Below, piece by piece: positions 54,670-63,211 of a stretch of DNA of 64,000 nt. The notes under the pieces are model-generated. The model was given only the letters and a program-made list of their open reading frames with translations, ran no database searches and was not told the DNA's origin. Where the stretch lies: positions 5,082 through 69,081 of the forward strand of contig DXZN01000005.1 of assembly GCA_019419645.1 (NCBI GenBank), in the 5' to 3' direction. The position numbers and the translations under genes are program-made. Source of the DNA: Collinsella sp. (GTDB lineage: Bacteria; Actinomycetota; Coriobacteriia; Coriobacteriales; Coriobacteriaceae). Position 1 is the stretch's first letter, and each line of letters opens with the position of its first letter.

Positions 54670-55674
54670 TTGCAAATACGGCGGGCAGCGACCGACATAA
54701 CCGAGCTCTACGCACCGCAGTTTGAGCAGTTTGGCCTGGAGCTTACCGGCAAGGGCGCCGTCTTTACCGGCGAGGTGGCAAACGATCGGGCGCACGGACG
54801 CGCATGGATCATGCCTCTCTCCCCCGCCTGCATCGTCATGGAGCATTTCATTACCCCGACGCACGATATGTACCTGGCCGAATACACACCCGAACCGTAC
54901 GCATGCGTGAGCGAAGTCAGCGCGCCCACGCTCATGTGCATGCCCGAGGCTGGCATAACGCCTGCGAACCTTAAACCCTTGCATGGACCGTGGCCGAACA
55001 GCGCGGTGTGCAGCTTTATCCAAGATAGCTGCGGCGAGGAACTAAGTCCGCTGTTTGCAGGGCAGCTTTATCACTCGCGCTCGGTGCTCTTTTTGCCCGG
55101 GTATTTTGACGAGCTGGAGCACCGCTATCCCACCGAGTTCGCGGGGGTCTTTGAGGCGTTTGCCGAGCCATGGCACGAGGAAGCGACGTCCGCCATCTGC
55201 CACACACTGCACCGGATTAACGAGGACCGCGCCCGCACCGTAGGCGGACACGTCTATATGCAAGGCATCGTGGAGACCATGGTCGCGGAGCTCGCCTGTT
55301 CGCGCGCGGCCCACAAGCAGGCGCAGCAGGCGGCAGACACACGCGCCAGCGTGACCATTGCCGAAGAAGCAACGGCGATGATTGAGTGCGAGCTCGACAA
55401 AGGCAGACGTGTGGGTATCAACGAGGTGGCCGAGAGGCTCTACACAAGCCGCTCCAAGCTATGCGCCACCTTTAAGGCCCAAACTGGCGAGTCCCTGGGC
55501 GCCTACATTCGCAGACGTCGTATGGAGCGAGCACAGGACCTTTTGGCCGATAGCGCGCTCACGATAGCGCAGGTGGCAGAGCGTCTAGGCTACCCTCAGC
55601 AGGCCGCCTTCGCCCAAGCCTTCAAGCAACACACCGGCACCACCCCCACCACCTGGCGCTCCCAACATCAATAA
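54670..55674 (+). CDS. AraC family transcriptional regulator
   Basis: This 334-residue protein has a ligand-type N-terminal domain and two helix-turn-helix motifs at the end: VGINEVAERLYTSRSKLCATF then ESLGAYIRRRRMERAQDLL, and ALTIAQVAERLGYPQQAAFAQAFKQHTGTTP in pieces (about residues 240-330). The start is probably TTG 54670 with AAAGGAAAGGG upstream; no good ATG is close. It is divergent from the ABC operon and likely activates it in response to the transported molecule. Confidence 0.85.
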   Translation: MQIRRAATDITELYAPQFEQFGLELTGKGAVFTGEVANDRAHGRAWIMPLSPACIVMEHFITPTHDMYLAEYTPEPYACVSEVSAPTLMCMPEAGITPANLKPLHGPWPNSAVCSFIQDSCGEELSPLFAGQLYHSRSVLFLPGYFDELEHRYPTEFAGVFEAFAEPWHEEATSAICHTLHRINEDRARTVGGHVYMQGIVETMVAELACSRAAHKQAQQAADTRASVTIAEEATAMIECELDKGRRVGINEVAERLYTSRSKLCATFKAQTGESLGAYIRRRRMERAQDLLADSALTIAQVAERLGYPQQAAFAQAFKQHTGTTPTTWRSQHQ

Positions 55675-55712
55675 AAAGACGGCAAAGGGACAGCCCCATG
55701 AGTTCCACACGC

Positions 55713-55745
55713 AATGTGACAAAGGGACTGTCCCTTTGTCACATT
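55713..55745 (+). terminator. terminator after the AraC gene
   Basis: A perfect 33-nt odd palindrome, AATGTGACAAAGGGAC-T and its complement, contains the repeated AAAGGGAC word. Confidence 0.8.
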
Positions 55746-55751
55746 TACAAA

Positions 55752-55778
55752 AATGGGCGCGCCAGCGGCGCGCCCATT
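55752..55778. terminator. second hairpin between araC-type gene and gatB
   Basis: AATGGGCGCGCC and GGCGCGCCCATT pair perfectly around AGC. Confidence 0.7.
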
Positions 55779-55827
55779 CACTCTATTCCATTCAGCCCGC
55801 CTGACCCGAACGGCCGAGTCGTTGCAG

Positions 55828-55966
55828 AACCCGGAAGCCCCGGCAGGGCGGGTGCTTGCTCAAAATGAGTTCCGCACGCAAAGAAGGCCACTTAATGTGG
55901 CCTTCGTCTTGCGCAGGACTGTTCGAAATTTTGAGGAAGCACCCGCCCTGCCGGGGCTTCCGGGTT
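55828..55966 (-). repeat. 139-nt 3-prime hairpin with conserved tip (copy 2)
   Basis: Arms of 39 bases (55828-55866 and 55928-55966) pair with one mismatch. Read in the gatB direction the tip carries ACAGTCCTG, then AAGGCCACATTAAGTGGCCTT, then GTGCGGAACTC, the same order as in the hairpin at 35651-35784. The foot (GAAGCCCCGG..AGGGC) is also shared, but the middle of the arms is not. It begins six bases after the gatB stop. Confidence 0.85.
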
Positions 55967-55971
55967 CCCGC

Positions 55972-57648
55972 TTACGAGAGCGACGTTCTCAGCAACTCGT
56001 TGAAGAGCTTCGGATTGCCCTTGCCGCGGCTCGCCTTCATGCACTGGCCCACCAAAAAGCCGATGACCTTCTGGTTGCCGTCACGATACTGCTGCGCCTG
56101 ATCGGCACAGTTTGCCAGCACCTCGTCCACAATCGGCTGCAGCGCGCCGGCATCACTCACCTGACGCATACCGCGCTCGTCGACGATCTTGTTGGGGTCG
56201 TCACCGGTCTGGGCCATGGCCTCAAAGACCTCGTGCGCTTGGTTGGAGCTGATGGCATCGGTCGCCAGCAGCTTAGCCAGCGCTGCCACCTGAGCCGGCG
56301 CAATGCCGGACTCGGCGAGCGACACGCCCGCACCCTTAAGGTAGGCGATCATCTCGTTGACCAGCAGGTTCGCGACCGTCTGGGCCTCCTTGCCAGCCAT
56401 ACCGGCAGCGGCAGCCTCAAAGAACTCGGCAAACTCCGGGTCGCCGGCGATCTGCTCGGCGTCGGCCGCCTTAATGCCAAAGTCGGCCTCAAAACGGGCG
56501 CACTTGGCATCGGGCAGCTCGGGGATCTCGCCTCGGCAGCGGTCGATAAACTCGTCGTCCAGATCGAACGGCGCCAAGTCGGGATCGGGGAACAGACGGT
56601 AGTCGTCTGCCGTTTCCTTCACACGCATGACCACAGTGCGCTTGCGGCTGGGCTCCCAGTGGCGGGTCTCCTGATAGATGATGCCGCCCTCCTCGAGCAC
56701 CTCGGCCTGGCGGCAGATCTCGTAGGCAAGGCCATCGTGCAGGCTCTTAAACGAGTTAAGGTTCTTGAGCTCGGTCTTGGTGCCCAGCTTGGTCTCGCCG
56801 CGGCGGCGCAGCGATACGTTGCCGTCGCAGCGCATGGAACCCTTCTCCATGGAGCAGTCCGAAATGCCCAGCGTCACAAAGATGCGACGGAGCTTCTCCA
56901 TAAACAGGCGAGCCTCCTCGGGCGTGCGCAGATCGGGCTCAGTCACGAGCTCAATCAGCGGCGTGCCGCAGCGGTTGTAGTCGACGAGCGACTCGGCCGC
57001 GGCGGTAATGCGGCCCTCGGCGCCACCCACGTGGACCATCTTGGCGGCGTCCTCCTCCATGTGGATGCGCAGGATGCGGATGGGCACCGTGTAGGAACCG
57101 TCCTCGCGGCGCTCGGGCATCTGCAGGTTGGAGGCATCGTAGCTGGCCAGATGGCCGGCGCGCTGGTTGCCCTCGCGCATGGTCGACGTCATGGACGTGG
57201 ACAGGCCCTCTGCGTTGGCCGAAGCGCTCGCCAGACTCTGGGCCTCGGCCTCGCCAAACGCGCAGTCGGGGCGCTCGGCGGCACCGCGACCGGTCACGTC
57301 CAGGTCCAGGTGGCCGTACATGGCAAAGGCGACCGGGCCCTGCGTGGTCTGGAAGTTCTTGGCCATATCGGGATAGAAGTAGTGCTTGCGGTAGAACATC
57401 GAGTGGCGCTGGATCTCGCAGTTGGTGGCCAGACCGGCTTTGACGATGCTCTCGATGGCGCGCTTGTTGGGCACCGGCAGGGCGCCGGGCAGGCCCAGGC
57501 ACACCGGGCACACGTTGGCGTTGGGCTCGTCATCGTGGCTGAGCTTGCAGTTGCAGAACATCTTGGTATCGAGTGCGGTGAGCTCGGTATGGATCTCCAG
57601 GCCGATCACGGCCTCCCAATCCTGCAGAACCTCGGAAAGCTCCTTCAT
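55972..57648 (-). CDS. gatB: aspartyl/glutamyl-tRNA amidotransferase subunit B
   Basis: This 558-residue subunit carries the kinase-like site that activates Glu-tRNA(Gln) or Asp-tRNA(Asn). It begins WEAVIGLEIHTELTALDTKMFC, with zinc cysteines CNC and VCPVCLGLPGALPV, and ends with the YqeY-like tail IGFLVGQCMKASRGKGNP. It is some 60 residues longer than many GatB proteins owing to inserts in the helical and tail regions. Its ATG overlaps the gatA stop (TAATG). Confidence 0.96.
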   Translation of the reverse strand: MKELSEVLQDWEAVIGLEIHTELTALDTKMFCNCKLSHDDEPNANVCPVCLGLPGALPVPNKRAIESIVKAGLATNCEIQRHSMFYRKHYFYPDMAKNFQTTQGPVAFAMYGHLDLDVTGRGAAERPDCAFGEAEAQSLASASANAEGLSTSMTSTMREGNQRAGHLASYDASNLQMPERREDGSYTVPIRILRIHMEEDAAKMVHVGGAEGRITAAAESLVDYNRCGTPLIELVTEPDLRTPEEARLFMEKLRRIFVTLGISDCSMEKGSMRCDGNVSLRRRGETKLGTKTELKNLNSFKSLHDGLAYEICRQAEVLEEGGIIYQETRHWEPSRKRTVVMRVKETADDYRLFPDPDLAPFDLDDEFIDRCRGEIPELPDAKCARFEADFGIKAADAEQIAGDPEFAEFFEAAAAGMAGKEAQTVANLLVNEMIAYLKGAGVSLAESGIAPAQVAALAKLLATDAISSNQAHEVFEAMAQTGDDPNKIVDERGMRQVSDAGALQPIVDEVLANCADQAQQYRDGNQKVIGFLVGQCMKASRGKGNPKLFNELLRTSLS

Positions 57649-59162
57649 TACAGCTCGCCTCCCTTCCCGGCGAAATCGGGCGCGACGGAAAGTGCAGGCG
57701 CACCCGTGGCGGCATCGGCAAAGCCGCGCTCCAGGGCGCGGGCAAACGTGAGCAGCTGACGGTCCTTAAACGCCGGACCCACCAGCTGGGCAGAAACGGG
57801 CAGCTTGCTGTCCTCGCCCAGGCCCAGCGGCACCGAGATGCCACCGTTACCGCAAATGTTGAGCGAAATGGTGTACAGGTCGGAGAGGTACATCTGCGTG
57901 GGGTCGCTGATCTCGCCAAACTTAAAGGCCGTGCGCGGCGAGGCGGGCATGAGGATGGTGTCCACCTTGGCATACGCGGCGTCGTAGTCCTGCGTGATGA
58001 GCGTGCGGGCCTTTTGCGCGGCGTAGTAGTACTTGTCGTACACGCCCGAGGAGAGCAGATAGGCGCCGAGCATCTGACGGCGCTTGGCCTCGGCGCCAAA
58101 ACCGTGAGCGCGCGACAGCGAGCTCTGGTCGGACAGGTTGGCGCAGCCCTCCTCCTGATAGCCGTAGCGAATGCCATCGAAGCGGGCCAGGTTGGAGAAC
58201 GCCTCGGCCGGGCCGATGACGTAGTAGGCGGCGATGGCGGCGTCCAGGTGCGGCAGGTCGACCTCGACCAGCTCGGCGCCCTGGTTCTGCAGCTCCTGGG
58301 CGGCGCGCTGAACAGCGGCCTTGACCTCGGGTGTCAGGCCCTCGGCCTCCATAAACGCGGGGATGATGCCCACGCGCTTGCCCTCGATGCTGTCGTTGAG
58401 ATGCTCAGTAAAGTCGACGGCGCAATCCTGGCTGGTGCAGTCGTACGGATCGTGGCCCGCGCCGGTAAGCGCGTTCATGGCCAGCGCGACATCCTCGACC
58501 GTGCGGCCAAATGGGCCCACCTGGTCGAGCGACGAGCCAAAGGCAACCACGCCATAACGACTCACGGCACCATACGTGGGCTTAAAGCCCACCACGCCGC
58601 ACAGCGATGCCGGCTGGCGAATGGAGCCGCCGGTGTCCGAGCCCAGTGATAGCGCGACCTCGCCCGCGGCGACGGCGGCAGCGGAGCCGCCCGAGGAGCC
58701 GCCGGGCACGCGCTCGGTATCCCAGGGGTTGTTGGTGCGGTGGAACGCCGAGCTCTCGGTGGAGCTGCCAAAGGCAAACTCGTCCATGTTGGCCTTGCCC
58801 ATGGGCAGGCAGCCGGCGTCGAGCATGCGCTGGACGCAGGTGGCGGTGTAGACGCTCTGGTAGTCCCCGAGCATGCGGGAAGCGCAGGTGGTGCGTGTGC
58901 CCACGAGGTTCATGTTGTCCTTGATGGCCAGCGGCACGCCCGCGAGCGGGGGCAGCGGCTTGCCTGCGGCACGGTCGGCATCCACGCGCGCAGCGGTCTC
59001 GAGCGCAAGCTCGGGCGCCACCTGCAGGAATGCCTGGACCCCGCCCTCGCGCGCCTCGATGGCGGCGAGGGAGGCCTGGGCCACCTCGGTAGCAGTAAAG
59101 TCGCCGGCGGCAACGCCCGCGGCGATCTGGGCGGCGGTAAGGGAATCGAAGCTCTGCGCCAT
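57648..59162 (-). CDS. gatA: aspartyl/glutamyl-tRNA amidotransferase subunit A
   Basis: This 504-residue amidase subunit releases ammonia from glutamine. The Ser-cisSer-Lys triad is visible: Lys81 in PLAIKDN, GGSSGGSAAAVAAG at 154-167, and the nucleophile Ser region SLGSDTGGSIRQPA near 178-185. Length is normal. It overlaps gatC and gatB by one base on each side, giving a tightly coupled gatC-gatA-gatB operon. Confidence 0.97.
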   Translation of the reverse strand: MAQSFDSLTAAQIAAGVAAGDFTATEVAQASLAAIEAREGGVQAFLQVAPELALETAARVDADRAAGKPLPPLAGVPLAIKDNMNLVGTRTTCASRMLGDYQSVYTATCVQRMLDAGCLPMGKANMDEFAFGSSTESSAFHRTNNPWDTERVPGGSSGGSAAAVAAGEVALSLGSDTGGSIRQPASLCGVVGFKPTYGAVSRYGVVAFGSSLDQVGPFGRTVEDVALAMNALTGAGHDPYDCTSQDCAVDFTEHLNDSIEGKRVGIIPAFMEAEGLTPEVKAAVQRAAQELQNQGAELVEVDLPHLDAAIAAYYVIGPAEAFSNLARFDGIRYGYQEEGCANLSDQSSLSRAHGFGAEAKRRQMLGAYLLSSGVYDKYYYAAQKARTLITQDYDAAYAKVDTILMPASPRTAFKFGEISDPTQMYLSDLYTISLNICGNGGISVPLGLGEDSKLPVSAQLVGPAFKDRQLLTFARALERGFADAATGAPALSVAPDFAGKGGEL

Positions 59163-59473
59163 TACTCGCTCTCCCCCTCTCCCAAAATGGACGGCACGCG
59201 GAAGTAGCGGTCACGCACGCTGCCGGCGTTTTCGAGCGCGACGTCGAGCGGCAGGTCGCGCTCGGGCTCGCGCAGGTCATCGCCCATCACGTTGGACAGG
59301 CTTCCGATAGGATGGAACGTGGGCTCCACGTCGGGCAAGTCATATTGCAAGACGGGCTCGAGCATCTGGACGGCGTCGTTCATGTAGGACGTCATCTGGG
59401 TGAGCTCGTCATCGGTCAGTGCGATCTTTGCGTACTCGGCGATGCCGCGCACGTCTCTCTCGCTGAGTGCCAT
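59162..59473 (-). CDS. gatC: aspartyl/glutamyl-tRNA amidotransferase subunit C
   Basis: This 103-residue linker subunit wraps GatA and GatB. IAEYAKIALTDDELTQM matches the GatC N-terminus and DVEPTFHPIG the middle. ATG 59473 follows AAGGGAG. Presence of GatCAB implies that Gln-tRNA and/or Asn-tRNA is made by the indirect route. Confidence 0.95.
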   Translation of the reverse strand: MALSERDVRGIAEYAKIALTDDELTQMTSYMNDAVQMLEPVLQYDLPDVEPTFHPIGSLSNVMGDDLREPERDLPLDVALENAGSVRDRYFRVPSILGEGESE

Positions 59474-59608
59474 AGGCGCTCCCTTCCGCATAACAGATAA
59501 ACTGCTCTAGTATACAAGGCAACGCCGGCTTGGAGCAGGCGCTTTACCCAAATGCAGCGAAAACGTAACGAGGGCGGCGGACTGGCAGGCAGCGGGCCGG
59601 CGGTTCTA

Positions 59609-59692
59609 CAGCGAAACCGCACCGTCCATAGCGACAACCGTGTCGCTCACAACGAAAACCGTCCCGCCCGCAACGAAAACCATCACAACATT
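59609..59692. repeat. four degenerate 21-bp tandem repeats
   Basis: Units start at 59609, 59630, 59651 and 59672, each with the core GCGAnAACCG or ACGAAAACCR. The last unit runs into an inverted repeat. The period is a multiple of three, but no gene here is convincing. The array lies in the 326-base gap between the sortase and gatC genes. Confidence 0.65.
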
Positions 59693-59740
59693 CGACGCTT
59701 TTCGTCAAAATCGCGATTTTCATCGAATGTTGTGATGGTT
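59678..59740. repeat. 18-bp perfect inverted repeat
   Basis: AACCATCACAACATTCGA and its exact complement enclose 27 bases that themselves contain the palindrome AAAATCGCGATTTT. The arms also occur partly as the fourth 21-bp repeat. Confidence 0.75.
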
Positions 59741-59751
59741 TGGAAGCCCCG

Positions 59752-59786
59752 ACCACCACAAAGGAGCCTGTCCCCATTGTGGTGGT
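59752..59786 (-). terminator. terminator-like hairpin after the sortase gene
   Basis: ACCACCACAA pairs with TTGTGGTGGT around AGG..CTGTCCCCA. It is a relative of the hairpin at 26610-26647. Confidence 0.6.
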
Positions 59787-59799
59787 TCTGAATGATGCC

Positions 59800-60726
59800 C
59801 TATGCCGAGGCCTTGGCCTTGTGGCGCTTACGGATCGCGTGGACCACAATGTCCAGCAGCAACAGCACAATGGCTACGACCACGATGAGCACGGCAAACT
59901 CGCGCTTGCCCCAGTGGCGGCCGGCCAGCGACTTTTGCTTGTCGACGTCCTTCTTGTTGTACTTGGTGCGCACGCAGTGCACCAGCAGACGATGGTCGTT
60001 CACGCCGTAGGGCGTGCAGGTGACGAGCGTCACCTTGTCGGCGCCGGGCTCGATGGCCAGCGACTCCATCTCCTCGGGCAGCACGACCTCGGAGTCCACC
60101 ATCTTGTAGGCGAGCGTCTTGTTCATAGTGTGCAGCAGCACCAGGTCGCCGGGCTCCAGCGAATGGATGTCGTCGAACATGCTCAGGTTGCGCATGCCCG
60201 AGTGCGCGGTGAGCACGCAATGCGTCGAGGTGCCGCCCACCGGCAGGCTCGTGCCCTCCAAGTGGCCGACGCCCGCCATAAGGACTTCCTCGCTCGTGCC
60301 GTGGTAGATGGGCATGCTCACGTCGATGGAGGGGATCTCGACCCAGCTCATCATGGGGTCGCGGTCAAAGATGAGCTGCTGGGAGTAGGGCTCGATCTGG
60401 TCGGCGGGAAGCTCGGTGGCCTCGCCCGCCAGCTGCTCGTTATAGGAGCGCGCCTGAAGCAGAATGCGCTCGCGTTCCTCTTCTGAGAGCGCGTCCACGG
60501 TGCTGGACACGGTGCTGATCTGGTTAAACACGCCCGAGGCCTCGAGCCGGTCCAAGATCCACGGCCAGGTCATAAGGCCCACGCCAATAAGGATGATGAC
60601 GATGGTGATGAGCCGGTCGGCCCAGCGCGGCAGTCGCTTGCGACGGCGCTTAGGTTTGGGCTGGGGGCTTGAGCCGCCGTTGGCCGCGGCGTTATTGCTC
60701 TTCATATGTTTGGCGCCCTGCACCAT
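59800..60726 (-). CDS. class C sortase (pilin polymerase)
   Basis: This 308-residue transpeptidase has a cytoplasmic basic start, a first membrane helix (LITIVIILIGVGLMTWPWIL), the catalytic His175 in LTAHSGM, Cys237 in TLVTCTPYG and Arg246 in DHRLLVHC, and a second membrane helix near the C-terminus (FAVLIVVVAIVLLLLDIVV). TLxTCTPYGxNxHRLLV and a C-terminal helix are class C features, so it should polymerise the pilins encoded upstream. ATG 60726 follows AGAGGAG. Confidence 0.94.
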   Translation of the reverse strand: MVQGAKHMKSNNAAANGGSSPQPKPKRRRKRLPRWADRLITIVIILIGVGLMTWPWILDRLEASGVFNQISTVSSTVDALSEEERERILLQARSYNEQLAGEATELPADQIEPYSQQLIFDRDPMMSWVEIPSIDVSMPIYHGTSEEVLMAGVGHLEGTSLPVGGTSTHCVLTAHSGMRNLSMFDDIHSLEPGDLVLLHTMNKTLAYKMVDSEVVLPEEMESLAIEPGADKVTLVTCTPYGVNDHRLLVHCVRTKYNKKDVDKQKSLAGRHWGKREFAVLIVVVAIVLLLLDIVVHAIRKRHKAKASA

Positions 60727-60895
60727 CGCCGGTCACTCCTCTACAACTCAAGTTGTCTAAACAAATAATAGCCGATTAGCGAGCTTCCTCGCCGGACAAC
60801 GCAGCCTGTCAGCATTGCGCAACGCGAGTATGGGCCCGCATTTGAGTTTTCAAAATGTCCCGGATCGGCGGGGCGATTCGGGATACAATGTCGAT

Positions 60896-60992
60896 AGGAA
60901 ACGACGCATCCCGCGTAAGTACTTAGGAGCGCGGGCGACCAGTTTCCGACGTTGTTAAATGCCCGGGCTCCGAACCCCGGGCATTCTTATTT
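60896..60992 (+). ncRNA. candidate small structured RNA
   Basis: Downstream of a TACAAT box (60884-60889) the sequence folds as GGAAAC with GTTTCC (60897/60942), CCCGCG with CGCGGG (60910/60930) and a TAAGTACTTA tip, followed by a strong hairpin at 60958-60985 that could terminate it. No -35 box is clear and I recognise no known family. It may instead be a DNA site or noise. Confidence 0.3.
60958..60985 (-). terminator. terminator after the 50-residue protein gene
   Basis: AATGCCCGGG and CCCGGGCATT form a 10-bp stem two bases after the stop codon. It would separate this gene from the sortase gene and could work in both directions. Confidence 0.7.
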
Positions 60993-61139
60993 GCGCTTGT
61001 TGCGGCGCAAATGCCTTCTACCGTCCGCACCGCGCGTGCGCCTACGGACCTTAAACCGAACCTCATACGAGTCAAGAAACGCGATGACGAACGTGCCCAC
61101 CGCCGCGAGGGCGGCAAGCGCGTTAAGGAATTTCAGCAT
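60987..61139 (-). CDS. 50-residue membrane protein in the pilus locus
   Basis: MLKFLNALAALAAVGTFVIAF is one hydrophobic helix and the last 23 residues are very basic (RFKVRRRTRGADGRRHLRRNK, in part VRRRTRGADGRRHLRR). A strong GGAGG site lies 8 bases before ATG 61139, which argues for real translation. It lies between the major pilin and sortase C. Its function is unknown; a role in pilus assembly or as a separate small regulator is a guess. Confidence 0.65.
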   Translation of the reverse strand: MLKFLNALAALAAVGTFVIAFLDSYEVRFKVRRRTRGADGRRHLRRNKRK

Positions 61140-61304
61140 TTGGGGACCTCCGATCGAGTCGTCGGCCGCCCGCGCACGGGATGCGTCGCAATGCCATTTT
61201 ACTGCGAGTGTATGCACCCACAGCTGGTAAACGCAATAATTGCAAACATTTGTTCGATAGTCATACGCCCGATCCTCCGGGCAATGAAGCCCGGCTGCTA
61301 TGTC

Positions 61305-61344
61305 CAAAAAGAACGGGGCAGACTCCAGCACGGAGTCTGCCCCG
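61305..61344 (-). terminator. terminator after the pilin gene
   Basis: A 13-bp stem, CGGGGCAGACTCC with GGAGTCTGCCCCG, is followed on the minus strand by TTCTTTTT. The 305-base gap 61140-61444 holds no other feature that I can see apart from a possible promoter for the small gene. Confidence 0.88.
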
Positions 61345-61444
61345 AAAAGAGAATGGCAAAGCAAGAACGTGGATGGACGAGAAAAGTGTCCGCAAGTCTC
61401 ATGGCCATTACATCCCACCTGCCAAAGGGATGGGTGAGCGAGCG

Positions 61445-63103
61445 TTACTCCTGCTCGGACTCCTCAGCCTGCTTACGGCTGCGGATGAGGTGCGCCACGC
61501 CGATGCACAGCACCGCGCCACCAGCAATCCAAGTGAAGGTCACGCCGTTAAGACCGGTGAGCGGGAGGCCGGAGTCCTTCTTGTTCCTGACGGTGAGGGT
61601 GACAGTACCGCCATTGATGCTCGGAGTATCAACAAGGTTTGAACCGTTCTTACCTGTAGTGACGCTCAACGTGTTGTCACCCTCCGCCTTATCGAGGCCC
61701 GCGGCGGTAATGGTGAAGGTAAAGTCATCCAGCGTGTTGTAGCCAGGGTTACTGCCCTCAACCTCGTGCACCGTGTAGGTGCCAGCATCGAGGCCCTTGA
61801 CGGAAATCTCACCCTGATCGTTCGTTATGAACTCATACTTACTGTCCCCGAGGGAGCCGTTCTCCTGGACGTACTGGGCAGTCGTGCCCTGAGCTACGCC
61901 CTCGTCGGGCGCAGTCGCCTGGATGGTGAACTTTACGCCCTTGAGCTTCTGGTCCGTATCCACAGAGTCTTCCTTGACGAGCTTGAGAGCATAGGTGTAG
62001 TCGCGCACGGTGTCGGGCACGGACTCGCCCTTGGAGTCGTGGCCGGGGTTGTTGGAGTAGATGAGCTTGACGCTGTTGTCGTTGCCCTCGCCACCGACAA
62101 CGACGTTTTCGGCCTTGTCGGGATCGAGCTTGGCGGTGTAGGTGACGACGACCTTAGAATTCGGTTTGATGGTTACGCCCGAACTCTTAAGATCGTTGAA
62201 CGTGACCGTCAGGAGGTTATTGCCGTTCGCCTGGTCATAGTCAACAATGTACTTGTCGCTAGCAATCTTAGTCCCGTCGACCTTGACCTCAACGGAAGTC
62301 TTATCGGCGGTCAGGCCGGCGGACAGCTTGTCGTGGAACTGGTAGTAATACGTTTTGAACGTATCGACGTTCTTGGCGACGGTACCGGTAAGCTGATAGT
62401 TGACCGGCTGGCCCATCTGCGAGTCGCCCTTGTCGGCCCAATTGCTGACGGACTTGTCGTCCTTAATTTTCTTCTCGACCGTGGGAATATCCGTCTTCTC
62501 GACAACCGCCACGGCCCTGCCGCCCACGACGGCGAAGATCGGCGAGGTGCCGGTCTGCTTCTTATCGGCGTAATCGTCCTTGGTTCCAATCGAAGAGGTA
62601 TCGGTCAGAAAGAGGTAGTAGCCCTTGCTCGTGGCAGTAAAGGGGGTGCCAGCATCAAAAACCACGCCAGTCGCGGGCACGTCCTTCTCGACAGCCAGGG
62701 CAATCTTATTGAGAAGATCGTCCTTCTTCACGACCGTGGTAGGAGTGGTATCCATGATCGCCTCAGAAAGGTAGTCGGCGACCTCCTGCGCGGTCGACGA
62801 ATTGGTGATGCCTGGCGCGTTTTCAGACGTAAGGACGCCACGAACGGCATCCCTCGCTTGGTCGCTCGCCCAGTCGACGTTGGACGCGACCTTCTGCCCG
62901 TCCTTGTCCACGACATCGGCCTTAAAGATCTGATATGCCTTGAACTTGGTGGCTCCATTGTTCTCGTCCTGCGTGATCGTGATCGTATCGTCGCCCTCCG
63001 CAGCAAACGCCATGGTCACCGGCGCCATGACGCCGCCGAAGCTCAACGCCGCTGTGAGGCCGGCGGTTACTGCCAGGCGTGCGATGTTCTTGTTCATGCT
63101 CAT
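61445..63103 (-). CDS. LPXTG-anchored major pilin (SpaA/FimA-type isopeptide pilin)
   Basis: This 552-residue surface protein has a signal peptide (MSMNKNIARLAVTAGLTAAL then SFGGVMAPVTMAFA-A), a middle domain, a SpaA/Cna-B domain with the E-box GTYTVHEVEGSNPGYN (about residues 440-455), and a sorting signal LPLTG at 513-517 followed by a helix and RSRKQ. A lysine in IPTVEKKIKDD is the likely polymerisation residue. ATG 63103 follows GGAGG. It sits just before sortase C in the direction of transcription. Confidence 0.93.
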   Translation of the reverse strand: MSMNKNIARLAVTAGLTAALSFGGVMAPVTMAFAAEGDDTITITQDENNGATKFKAYQIFKADVVDKDGQKVASNVDWASDQARDAVRGVLTSENAPGITNSSTAQEVADYLSEAIMDTTPTTVVKKDDLLNKIALAVEKDVPATGVVFDAGTPFTATSKGYYLFLTDTSSIGTKDDYADKKQTGTSPIFAVVGGRAVAVVEKTDIPTVEKKIKDDKSVSNWADKGDSQMGQPVNYQLTGTVAKNVDTFKTYYYQFHDKLSAGLTADKTSVEVKVDGTKIASDKYIVDYDQANGNNLLTVTFNDLKSSGVTIKPNSKVVVTYTAKLDPDKAENVVVGGEGNDNSVKLIYSNNPGHDSKGESVPDTVRDYTYALKLVKEDSVDTDQKLKGVKFTIQATAPDEGVAQGTTAQYVQENGSLGDSKYEFITNDQGEISVKGLDAGTYTVHEVEGSNPGYNTLDDFTFTITAAGLDKAEGDNTLSVTTGKNGSNLVDTPSINGGTVTLTVRNKKDSGLPLTGLNGVTFTWIAGGAVLCIGVAHLIRSRKQAEESEQE

Positions 63104-63211
63104 CTTCTTTTCCTCCGTTTTCCGGTTGGTTCTCATTTGATCGGTCATTATCTGTCTGTGTCTTAGCATCTACTTCGTTACGTCTCGCCCCGCTCTCTGT
63201 GGGGCTGCCAG

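Noticed and set aside
59552..59791. A short frame with 7-residue repeats (NENRPAR-like)
   Set aside because: The peptide repeat simply reflects the 21-bp DNA repeats; there is no start signal or homologue that I know.
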